Positions 7,225 through 13,793 of a DNA stretch of 20,002 nucleotides are shown here, in pieces. The first letter of the stretch is position 1; each line of letters opens with the position of its first letter. A program made the translations under genes and the position numbers. Origin of the DNA: a bacterium (lineage in GTDB: Bacteria > Myxococcota_A > Bradymonadia > UBA7976 > UBA1532); NCBI GenBank assembly GCA_030424955.1, contig JAUHVS010000023.1, forward strand, positions 1 through 20,002, given 5' to 3'. The notes under the pieces are model-generated. The model had not been told where the DNA came from, made no database searches, and saw only the letters and a list, made by a program, of their open reading frames with translations.

Positions 7225-8595
7225 CTACGCGATGAGCGCCGCCAGGGCGTCGCCGCGGCCGATGCACTCCGCCACGCTCACGCCGTAGAGGCCGTTGCCG
7301 CCCAGGTACAGGCCCTTGAAGGGGGCCAGCGCCCGCTCGGCGGCCTGCACCCGGTCGAGGTGGCCCAGCTCGTACTGGGGGATCCCGGCGGGCCAGCGGA
7401 TGATGCGGTGGAAGGCCGGCGCCGGCATGGGGCCGCCCATGGTCAGCGAGAGCTCGGCGCGGATGACCGCCAGCAGGCTGTCGTCGTCCAGGGCCAGCAG
7501 CTCCGGGCTGCGGGCGCCGCCCACGATGACCCGCAGCATGGCGTGCCCCTCGGGGGCGCGGTCCACGAAGATGCTGCTGGTCCACAGCACCCCCAGCACC
7601 TTGCGGTGCTCGAAGCTGGGCACCAGGAACCCGAAGCCGTCGAGGGGCCGCGGGAGCTGCTCGGCGCGCACGCCGTAGCCGATGACGGCGGCGGGCGCGT
7701 AGCGGATGGCGGTGAGGGCCTCAGCGGCCGCCGGCGCGAAGGCCTCGACCAGCCGGCCGCTGACGTTCGCGGGGGTGGCGAGCACCACGGCGTCCGCCGT
7801 GAGGGGGTCCATGCCCGTGGCCTCGATCTGCCAGGCGCTGGCCTCGCCCTGGCTGAGCCCGGTCACCCGCGCGCCGGTGCGCACGTCGGGCAGACGGTCG
7901 CGCAGCACCTGGGTCATCTCGCTGAGGCCGCCCGGGAAGCTGGTGAGCACGCCGCCAGGGCCCGCGGGGCCGCCGGCCTTCTTGCCCTCGGCCTTCCGCC
8001 GCGCCCGCATGGTGGCGACCATGCCGCGCACGAGGCCGCCGTGCTCGTCCTCGAGGGTGCGCAGCCGCGGGAAGGCGGCGGGCAGGCTCAGGCGTCGCGG
8101 ATCGCCCGCGAAGACGCCGGTGACCATGGGGTCGATGAGGGTGCGCGCGGCCTCGACGCCCACGCGGCGCGCCGCGAAGTCGAACACCGACTCGTCGGGG
8201 CCCCGCCGCCGGCTGGGCATGAAGGGCTCCAGGGCCATGCGGGCCTTGCCCCGCCAGCTCAGGATGTCGCCCAGCATGAAGGACTTGGCGCCGGTGGGCA
8301 GCGCCCGCAGCTGCCCGCGCAGGTACAGGTAGCGGTGGTTGGCCGCGTCGCTGGCGGGCAGCAGGCGCTCGGCCATGCCCAGGTCCCGCGCGAGGGTCGT
8401 GAAGGCCGGGCGGCTGTCGAGCACGCCGTTGGGGCCGTGCTCGATGAGGAAGCCCTCGGCGCGCTCGCTGAAGATCTTGCCCCCCACGCGGCCGTCGGCC
8501 TCGAGCAGGGTGACGGCACAGCCGGCCTCATGCAGCCGCCACGCGGTGGCGAGTCCACTGATTCCGGCGCCGATGACCACGACCTTGCGGCTCAC
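7225..8595 (-). CDS. hemG: Protoporphyrinogen oxidase (HemG/HemY-type, FAD)
   Basis: This 456-residue enzyme should oxidise protoporphyrinogen IX to protoporphyrin IX, the penultimate step of classical haem synthesis, using FAD and oxygen. The N-terminus is a Rossmann dinucleotide fold, with GAGISG at residues 9-14, LLEADGRVGGKI after it, and EHGPNGVLDSRP in the substrate-side region. The C-terminus GLYLGGNGLYGVSVAECIGRG is the second FAD block. The length suits the oxygen-dependent type (also named HemY in Bacillus), not the short flavodoxin-like HemG of E. coli. I chose the GTG at 8595 because AAGGAGG lies directly upstream and the Rossmann fold begins at once; the frame extends further but adds only low-complexity sequence. 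It lies 31 bases downstream of hemE, in the same operon. Confidence 0.92.
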   Translation of the reverse strand: MSRKVVVIGAGISGLATAWRLHEAGCAVTLLEADGRVGGKIFSERAEGFLIEHGPNGVLDSRPAFTTLARDLGMAERLLPASDAANHRYLYLRGQLRALPTGAKSFMLGDILSWRGKARMALEPFMPSRRRGPDESVFDFAARRVGVEAARTLIDPMVTGVFAGDPRRLSLPAAFPRLRTLEDEHGGLVRGMVATMRARRKAEGKKAGGPAGPGGVLTSFPGGLSEMTQVLRDRLPDVRTGARVTGLSQGEASAWQIEATGMDPLTADAVVLATPANVSGRLVEAFAPAAAEALTAIRYAPAAVIGYGVRAEQLPRPLDGFGFLVPSFEHRKVLGVLWTSSIFVDRAPEGHAMLRVIVGGARSPELLALDDDSLLAVIRAELSLTMGGPMPAPAFHRIIRWPAGIPQYELGHLDRVQAAERALAPFKGLYLGGNGLYGVSVAECIGRGDALAALIA

Positions 8596-8626
8596 GTGGG
8601 CCTCCTTCTCCGACCGCTGCGCTCGG

Positions 8627-9679
8627 TCAACCGCGGCGCTTCGCCGAGGCGGTGCGCACATGATCCACCAGGCGCTTCACCTGGGCCGGATCCGTAGTTC
8701 GGTCGATCCCATGCCCGAGGTTGAAGATGTGGCCAGTTCCGTCCCCCGCCGAGTCCAGCAGGCGGTCGATGGCGGGCTCGAGGGCGTCCCACGGCCCGAG
8801 CAGGCGGCCCGGATCGAGGTTGCCCTGCAGGGCCACGTTGGGGCCGACGAGGGCCCGGGCGCGGTCGAGGGGCAGGGTCCAGTCCACGCCCAGCACGTCC
8901 GCGCCACACTCGGCCACGATGTCGAGGTAGGTGCCGGTGCCCTTGGCGAACACGATGACGGGCACGCCGGGGCGGCGCACGCCGTCCACGATGCGCTTGG
9001 TGTAGCGCAGGCCCCAGCGGCGGTAGTCCTCGGGGTCCAGCGCGCCGACCCACGAGTCGAAGATCTGCACGGCCCGGGCGCCGGCGTCGATCTGCATGTT
9101 GAGCAGCTCGATGACCACGTCGGTGAGCAGGGTGAACAGCTTGTCGGCCGCCTCGGGGTGCGCGTGCAGGAAGGCCTTGGTCTTCATCCACGTCTTGCTG
9201 CCCTGACCCTCGATCAGGTAGCCGGCGAGGGTGAAGGGGGCGCCCGCGAAGCCGATCAGCGGCACGTCGGCCGGCAGCGCGGCCACGGTGGCCCGCACGG
9301 CGTCGGCGACGTAGCCCATGGTGGCGGGCACGTCGGGGTGGATCAGGCGGTCGACGTCGGCCGGGGTGTCGATGCGCGGCTCGATGACCGGGCCCATGCC
9401 CTTGCCGAAGGTGACCTCGGCGCCCATCGGCGGCAGGGGCACCAGCAGGTCGCTGAAGATGATGGCGGCGTCCATGCCAAAGGCGTCGATGGGCTGCAGC
9501 GTCACCTCACGGCACAGCTCAGGCGACTTGCACAGGCCCCAGAAGTCCACGTCTTTGCGGATGGCGCGGTACTCGGCCATGTAGCGGCCCGCCTGGCGCA
9601 TCAGCCAGACGGGGGTGCGCTCGGTGGGCTGGTTGAAGCATGCCCGCAAAAAGAGGGGCAAAGTTTCGTCGGTGGACAT
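8627..9679 (-). CDS. hemE: Uroporphyrinogen decarboxylase
   Basis: This 350-residue enzyme removes four carboxyl groups from uroporphyrinogen III to give coproporphyrinogen III, in the cytoplasm and without a cofactor. Family blocks are all present: LMRQAGRYMAEYR (26-38), IIFSDLLVPLPPMG with the catalytic-type Asp77, GFAGAPFTLAGYLIEG, and GNLDP and FNLGHGI near the end. The length is normal for HemE. The ATG at 9679 follows GGAG at a suitable distance; the open frame upstream of it lies antisense to serC and is not part of the gene. It is the first gene of a hemE-hemG pair, so two haem steps are made together. It is divergent from serC. Confidence 0.95.
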   Translation of the reverse strand: MSTDETLPLFLRACFNQPTERTPVWLMRQAGRYMAEYRAIRKDVDFWGLCKSPELCREVTLQPIDAFGMDAAIIFSDLLVPLPPMGAEVTFGKGMGPVIEPRIDTPADVDRLIHPDVPATMGYVADAVRATVAALPADVPLIGFAGAPFTLAGYLIEGQGSKTWMKTKAFLHAHPEAADKLFTLLTDVVIELLNMQIDAGARAVQIFDSWVGALDPEDYRRWGLRYTKRIVDGVRRPGVPVIVFAKGTGTYLDIVAECGADVLGVDWTLPLDRARALVGPNVALQGNLDPGRLLGPWDALEPAIDRLLDSAGDGTGHIFNLGHGIDRTTDPAQVKRLVDHVRTASAKRRG

Positions 9680-9701
9680 GGGCGCTCCGGGTTGCTCACG
9701 G

Positions 9702-9732
9702 TATGCTCCCGCGGCATTCCGGCATGTGCCGG
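9702..9732 (+). promoter_or_regulatory. serC 5' region: -10-like TATGCT and a 14-bp palindrome
   Basis: TATGCT at 9702-9707 is a plausible -10 for serC, which would place the transcript start near 9715; I see no good -35. CCGGCATGTGCCGG at 9719-9732 has perfect six-base arms around TG. Its right arm abuts and partly covers the first of two GGAGGA sites (9731-9736 and 9740-9745). The palindrome could be an operator in the hemE/serC divergent region, or an RNA hairpin that masks one of the two ribosome sites. Confidence 0.3.
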
Positions 9733-9751
9733 AGGACGCGGAGGACGGATG

Positions 9752-10831
9752 ATGGCGAAGCGAAAGCACAACTTCAACGCTGGCCCCTCGGCCCTGCCGT
9801 TGCCAGTGCTCGAGCAGGTCCAGGCCGAGCTGTTGGACTTCGACGGGCAGGGCCTGTCGATCATGGAGATGAGCCACCGGACCCCGGTGTTCGAGGGGGT
9901 CCTGGGGCGGGCGCGGGACGCGCTGATCCGCCTGTACGGGCTGCCCGACAGCCACGAGGTGATGTTCCTGCAGGGGGGCGCGAGCCTGCAGTTCGCCCAG
10001 GTGCCCCTCAACCTGGGCAGCGGCGGCGCCTACATCGACACGGGCACGTGGTCGAGCAAGGCCATCAAGGAGGCCAACACCATCGGCCACGGGGCGGTGG
10101 CGTGGTCGAGCAAGGCCGACGGCTTCACCGCCGTGCCTCAGCCCGGCGAGGCCCTGGCCGTGCCCGACGGCGCGCCGTACCTGCACTACACGAGCAACAA
10201 CACCATCTACGGCACCCAGTTCCACCACGTGCCCGAGGCCGGCGTGCCCCTGGTGGCGGATCTGTCGAGCGACATCCTCAGCCGCCCGCTGGACGTGGGC
10301 GCGCACGGGCTGATCTACGCGGGCGCGCAGAAGAACGCGGGGCCCAGCGGCGTGACGGTGCTGCTCATCGACCGGCGCTACAGCCGCGCCTTCCACGGCG
10401 CGCCGACGGTGCCGCACATCCTGCGCTACGTGACCCAGGCCGAGAAGGACAGCATGTACAACACCCCGAACACGTTCGGGATTTACGTGCTGGCCCTGGT
10501 GGCTGAGTGGGTGGAGGCGCAGGGCGGGCTGACGGCGATGGCCGCCCGGGCCGAGGCCAAGGCGCGCACGCTGTACGACGTCATCGACGCCTACCCCGGC
10601 GTGTTCACCGGGCACGCGGCCCGGCACAGCCGCAGCCTGATGAACGTCACCTTCACGCTGGTGGATCCGACCAGGCAGGCCGCGCTGCTGGCGGCGGCCG
10701 ACGCCGCGGACATCATCGGGATCAAGGGGCACCGCTCGGTGGGCGGGCTGCGGGCCAGCCTCTACAACGCGGTGGCGCCGGCGAGCGTGGATCGCCTGGC
10801 CGAGGTGCTGGAGGCCTTCGCCAAGGGCTGA
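9752..10831 (+). CDS. serC: Phosphoserine aminotransferase
   Basis: This 359-residue PLP enzyme converts 3-phosphohydroxypyruvate and glutamate to O-phosphoserine in serine synthesis, and it can also act in the pyridoxal-phosphate route. Evidence includes the family N-terminus NFNAGPSALP (8-17), LSIMEMSHRTPVFEG, MFLQGGASLQF, the PLP lysine Lys194 in GAQKNAGPSG, and the C-terminal GIKGHRSVGGLRASLYNA. Length and order are normal. Two ATGs stand in tandem at 9749 and 9752. I chose 9752 because GGAGGA at 9740-9745 then sits six bases upstream. No serA or serB is in the window, so serine synthesis is not clustered here. Confidence 0.95.
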   Translation: MAKRKHNFNAGPSALPLPVLEQVQAELLDFDGQGLSIMEMSHRTPVFEGVLGRARDALIRLYGLPDSHEVMFLQGGASLQFAQVPLNLGSGGAYIDTGTWSSKAIKEANTIGHGAVAWSSKADGFTAVPQPGEALAVPDGAPYLHYTSNNTIYGTQFHHVPEAGVPLVADLSSDILSRPLDVGAHGLIYAGAQKNAGPSGVTVLLIDRRYSRAFHGAPTVPHILRYVTQAEKDSMYNTPNTFGIYVLALVAEWVEAQGGLTAMAARAEAKARTLYDVIDAYPGVFTGHAARHSRSLMNVTFTLVDPTRQAALLAAADAADIIGIKGHRSVGGLRASLYNAVAPASVDRLAEVLEAFAKG

Positions 10832-10837
10832 GTCAGC

Positions 10838-10853
10838 CGCGCCGCCCGGCGCG
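10838..10853. repeat. Short GC hairpin between converging serC and DUF4124-like gene
   Basis: CGCGCC, GCCC, GGCGCG form a six-pair stem with a four-base loop and fill about half of the 33-base gap between two converging stop codons. No T-run follows. Placement at a convergent junction suggests a role in ending transcripts from both sides, but this is only an inference. Confidence 0.25.
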
Positions 10854-10864
10854 CTGCGGGCGCC

Positions 10865-11440
10865 TCAACGCCGGCGGCCGGGCTCGCTCTTGCGCACGCG
10901 GTCGACCTCGGCCTCGGCGCTCACGGCCGCCGCCCGGGTGGCCTTGAGGGCGTCTTGTGCCTGCTGGTTGGCCGCGAAGTTGGGCCCCGAGGGCATGGTG
11001 AAGGCCCGGCGGCTGGCCGCATCGGCGGCCTTCTCGGCGGCCTTCGCCGCCGCCTTCGCGGCGGTGGCCTTGCCCTGGGCGGCCTCGAGGCGGGTGCGCC
11101 AGGCGGCCTTGGGGTCCACGGGCTTGCGGTCGGGCCCGTTCTGCAACACGACGGGCGTCGCGACGGGCGGGGGCAGGCCCTCGGTGGTCGAGAGCGCGGC
11201 GGCCTGCGCGGCCTTCTCGGCCGCCTTGGCCTCGCGCTCGGCCTGCTGCGCGGCGCGGCGGGCGTCGCTGCGCTCGAGCTGCTCCAGGGCCTTCTTCTGC
11301 TGGGCGGGCGGCAGCTCGTAGGGGTTGTTGGTGTAGTGCACGCCGTCCTTGTCGACGTAGCGCCACGGCTGCGCGGCCGCCGGCGCGGCCAGGGCCAGGG
11401 CCAGGGCGGTCAGCACCCCCGCGGTCCAGTTGCGCGTCAT
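10865..11440 (-). CDS. Exported DUF4124-like protein with Ala-rich helical tail
   Basis: The 191-residue product begins with a type I signal peptide: MTRNW, a hydrophobic Leu/Ala core, and a likely AXA cleavage site near residue 24 before QPW. Directly after it comes WRYVDKDGVHYTNNP, the pattern of the small DUF4124 domain found at the start of many exported proteins. Residues from about 45 onward are rich in Ala, Lys, Glu and Arg with no aromatic core, so they are probably a long helix or coiled coil. The start at 11440 follows GGAGG and overlaps the stop of the UbiB-family gene as ATGA (11437-11440). I expect a periplasmic protein of unknown role, co-expressed with the kinase upstream. Confidence 0.7.
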   Translation of the reverse strand: MTRNWTAGVLTALALALAAPAAAQPWRYVDKDGVHYTNNPYELPPAQQKKALEQLERSDARRAAQQAEREAKAAEKAAQAAALSTTEGLPPPVATPVVLQNGPDRKPVDPKAAWRTRLEAAQGKATAAKAAAKAAEKAADAASRRAFTMPSGPNFAANQQAQDALKATRAAAVSAEAEVDRVRKSEPGRRR

Positions 11441-13143
11441 CGTCGTCCCCCTCCGCCTCGGCCGAGCAGTCGCATCAGGCCGGCCAGGCTCAGTTTTCGT
11501 TTCAACCGCGCCGCCACGAGGTGCCAGGTGAGCACCAGGGTCAGCAGGCCCAGGCTCGCCAGGGCCCCGAAGAGCCCCCAGACGTTCACCCCGCGCCACT
11601 CCAGCGGGTAGCCGCTGGCCACGAAGAAGGTGCCCACGATCAGGCCCATGGCGACCATGCCCAGAAACAGCTTCGTGCCCAGATCATTCAAGTGCCGGCC
11701 AAATCGGTCCAGCTCGGGGTGGCTGATGCGCACGCTCAGCCGGCCCGCCTCCAGGTCGTGCAGGAGCTGGGTGGCCAGCAGGGGCAGCTCGTTGGCGCCG
11801 TCGAGCATGGCCACGGCGCTGCGCATGGCGAGCTGCTTGAGGGCCTCGGGGCTGTAGCGCTCGGCCATGAGCCGCTGCGCGTAGGGCATGATGGTGGGCA
11901 CGATGTCGAGGTCGGGCTTCAGGGTGCGGATGATGCCCTCGATGGTGACCGCGGCCTTCATGAGCAGGGCGTAGTCGGGCGGCACCCGGATGCGGTAGCG
12001 CAGGGCGGTGTCCATGAGCTCTTGCAGCAGGCCGGCGGCGTCCACCTCGTCGAGGCGGCGCACCAGGTAGCGCGCCATGAGATCGCCCACGTGATCGCGG
12101 AAGGCGTGCAGGGGCACGCGCTCCTCGGGCCGGCCGATGCGGTACATCAGCCGCACGGTGCTGTCGGCGTCGCGGGTGGCCAGGGCCAGCGAGAGCTGCA
12201 CCAGGGTCTGCTGCATGTTGGCGGTGAGGCGGCCCACGAGCCCGAAGTCCAGCAGGCACACCCGGCTGTCGGGGGTGATCAGCAGGTTGCCCGGGTGCGG
12301 ATCGGCGTGGAAGAGGCCGTCCACGAAGCCCATCTTGAAGGCGATGTCGAGCAGGGTGGCGAGCACCGCGTCGGCGTCGTGCGCCGGGCCCATCTCGGTG
12401 ATCTTGCAGCCCCGCACGAAGTCCATGACGAGGACCTCGCGGCCGCAGAGATCGTCGATGAGGGCCGGCACCAGCACCCGCGCGTCCTCGGACAGGTTGG
12501 CGGCGATGGCCCGGGCGTTGCGGGCCTCGATGCGGAAGTCGAGCTCGTCCAGCAGGCTCTGCTCGAAGGCGCGCACGAGCTGCTTGGGCCGGTAGAGCGA
12601 GGCCTCCTCGACGGTGGCGTCGAGCAGCCGCGAGAGCAGGTAGAGCAGGTCGATGTCGGCCCGGATGGTCTGCTCGAGGTGCGGGCGCTGCACCTTGACG
12701 ACCACCTCGCGGCCGTCGAGCAGGGTGGCCCGGTGCACCTGCGCGATGCTGGCGGTGGCCAGGGGCTCGGGGTCGATGTGGCGCAGCACCGCGTGCACGG
12801 GCTCGCGCCAGGCGGCCTCGAGCAGGCCCTCGATGGTGGCGAAGTCGAGGGGCTGAACGTCGTCCTGCAGCCGGGCGAGCTCGCGCTGGTAGGCGGTGGG
12901 CACGAGGTCGGGGCGGGCGCTGAGCACCTGCCCGAGCTTGATGAAGGTGGGGCCGAGCTCCTGCAGCAGCAGGCGCAGGCGCTCCGGCGCCGTGACCGCG
13001 CGGGCCTCGGCGCGCACCGCCGGATCGTCGGTGGCCACCTCGCCCGTGCGCAGGCCGTCGGCCAGGTGCTGGAACCCGTGGCGGGTCAGCAGGCCGGCGA
13101 TCTCTCGCAGCCGAGCGAAGTCCTGTGCGGCGACGGTCAACAT
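11437..13143 (-). CDS. UbiB/ABC1/ADCK-family atypical kinase, membrane-anchored
   Basis: This 568-residue protein has every diagnostic of the ABC1/UbiB family. FIKLGQVLSARPDL contains the KxGQ motif (69-72). The Ala-rich nucleotide loop is ATASIAQVH (129-137), the lysine of VVVKVQRP is Lys150, and DELDFRIEARNA follows near 199. The catalytic loop is HADPHPGN (279-286), and the metal-binding DFG is at 299-301. Two hydrophobic segments close the protein, as in UbiB. UbiB supports ubiquinone synthesis through an ATPase activity on lipid intermediates. Many other members serve different lipid or quinone functions, so I give no symbol. The ATG at 13143 has no Shine-Dalgarno but a TACCGT seven bases upstream; a start at 13185 would add only Arg/Pro-rich residues. 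Confidence 0.9.
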   Translation of the reverse strand: MLTVAAQDFARLREIAGLLTRHGFQHLADGLRTGEVATDDPAVRAEARAVTAPERLRLLLQELGPTFIKLGQVLSARPDLVPTAYQRELARLQDDVQPLDFATIEGLLEAAWREPVHAVLRHIDPEPLATASIAQVHRATLLDGREVVVKVQRPHLEQTIRADIDLLYLLSRLLDATVEEASLYRPKQLVRAFEQSLLDELDFRIEARNARAIAANLSEDARVLVPALIDDLCGREVLVMDFVRGCKITEMGPAHDADAVLATLLDIAFKMGFVDGLFHADPHPGNLLITPDSRVCLLDFGLVGRLTANMQQTLVQLSLALATRDADSTVRLMYRIGRPEERVPLHAFRDHVGDLMARYLVRRLDEVDAAGLLQELMDTALRYRIRVPPDYALLMKAAVTIEGIIRTLKPDLDIVPTIMPYAQRLMAERYSPEALKQLAMRSAVAMLDGANELPLLATQLLHDLEAGRLSVRISHPELDRFGRHLNDLGTKLFLGMVAMGLIVGTFFVASGYPLEWRGVNVWGLFGALASLGLLTLVLTWHLVAARLKRKLSLAGLMRLLGRGGGGRR

Positions 13144-13150
13144 CGGGGGG

Positions 13151-13156
13151 ACGGTA
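13151..13156 (-). promoter_or_regulatory. -10-like TACCGT seven bases before the UbiB-family ATG
   Basis: Read leftward, TACCGT (13156-13151) is followed by seven bases and the ATG at 13143. It keeps the T, A and final T of a -10 consensus, in a neighbourhood almost free of A and T. The -35 position reads TGGCGC, which is weak. With no ribosome site present, a leaderless transcript is the simplest reading. Confidence 0.35.
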
Positions 13157-13210
13157 GCGCCCGGGGGGCGGCGGCGCCAGCCCACGGCGCGGCGGCGCGG
13201 CGGCCGGTGC

Positions 13211-13224
13211 GCCCCCGGCGGGGC
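13211..13224 (-). terminator. Weak hairpin downstream of uspA
   Basis: GCCCC, CGGC, GGGGC form a five-pair stem with a four-base loop only eight bases past the uspA stop. No T-run follows it leftward. It could slow or end uspA transcription before the UbiB-family gene, which appears to have its own start signal. Confidence is low because short GC stems arise easily in this DNA. Confidence 0.2.
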
Positions 13225-13231
13225 AGGGGGA

Positions 13232-13678
13232 TCAGAAGGGGATGACGGTGACCGGGCAGCGGGCGCTGCGGAGCACCTTGTCGGCCGTGGAGCCCAGGAA
13301 GAAGCCCTTCACGGTGTCGGGGCGGTGGCGGCCCATGACGATCTCGTCGATCTTCTCGGACGCGGCGACCTGCATGACCATCTCGGCGGGCTGGCCCCAG
13401 TGCACCTGCACCTCGATCTTGAACTGGCTGTCGTCCGGGTGGTCCTTGACGTACTCGTCCATGGCCTCGTTGGCCAGGGCCCGGAGCTGATCTTCGAGGC
13501 CCTTGGTGTCGTAGGCCTTGGCCAGCATCGACCAGACGTGATCGCCGATGTGCACCACGTGCAGCAGCACGATGCGCGCGCCCACGGGGTGCGGCTGGCT
13601 GAGGGCGTAGTCGAGCAGCGTGCGGGTCTCGCCGGTCAGGTCCGACGGGATGAGGATCGAGCGGGGGTTGTGGCTCAT
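13232..13678 (-). CDS. Universal stress protein (UspA domain)
   Basis: This is a 148-residue single-domain cytoplasmic Usp protein. It opens with the strand SILIPSDLTGETRTLLDYAL (residues 7-26) and has VLLHVVHIGD in strand two. It ends with the nucleotide loop GRHRPDTVKGFFLGS followed by ADKVLRSARCPVTVIPF. The usual ATP motif is GxxG-x9-G(S/T); here the second Gly is Arg while the nine-residue spacing and final GS remain, so ATP binding is likely but not certain. The start is the ATG at 13678 after a modest AGGGA. An in-frame ATG at 13723 lies nine bases after a -10-like hexamer and would give a 15-residue extension on a leaderless mRNA. Confidence 0.88.
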   Translation of the reverse strand: MSHNPRSILIPSDLTGETRTLLDYALSQPHPVGARIVLLHVVHIGDHVWSMLAKAYDTKGLEDQLRALANEAMDEYVKDHPDDSQFKIEVQVHWGQPAEMVMQVAASEKIDEIVMGRHRPDTVKGFFLGSTADKVLRSARCPVTVIPF

Positions 13679-13732
13679 GGGAGGTCCCTGTCTTCGGGGT
13701 GGCGCCCCGGCAGGCGGGGTCATTGGCGCGGG

Positions 13733-13761
13733 AATCTAGCACCGCTCGCGCCGATCGTCAG
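13733..13761 (-). promoter_or_regulatory. Putative promoter of the universal stress gene
   Basis: Read leftward, CTGACG (13761-13756), a 17-base spacer and TAGATT (13738-13733) resemble a sigma-70 promoter, with four of six matches in each hexamer. TGC directly before TAGATT gives an extended -10. Transcription would start near 13725, leaving about 47 bases before the preferred ATG at 13678. Confidence 0.4.
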
Positions 13762-13793
13762 GGTTTATGCGCCGCCGGCAGGCCCGGCGGGGC

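Noticed and set aside
11041..11300. Ala/Lys/Glu-rich repetitive codons in the DUF4124-like gene as a possible DNA repeat array
   Set aside because: The units vary in length and sequence. The pattern reflects a helical Ala-rich protein segment and not a tandem DNA repeat.
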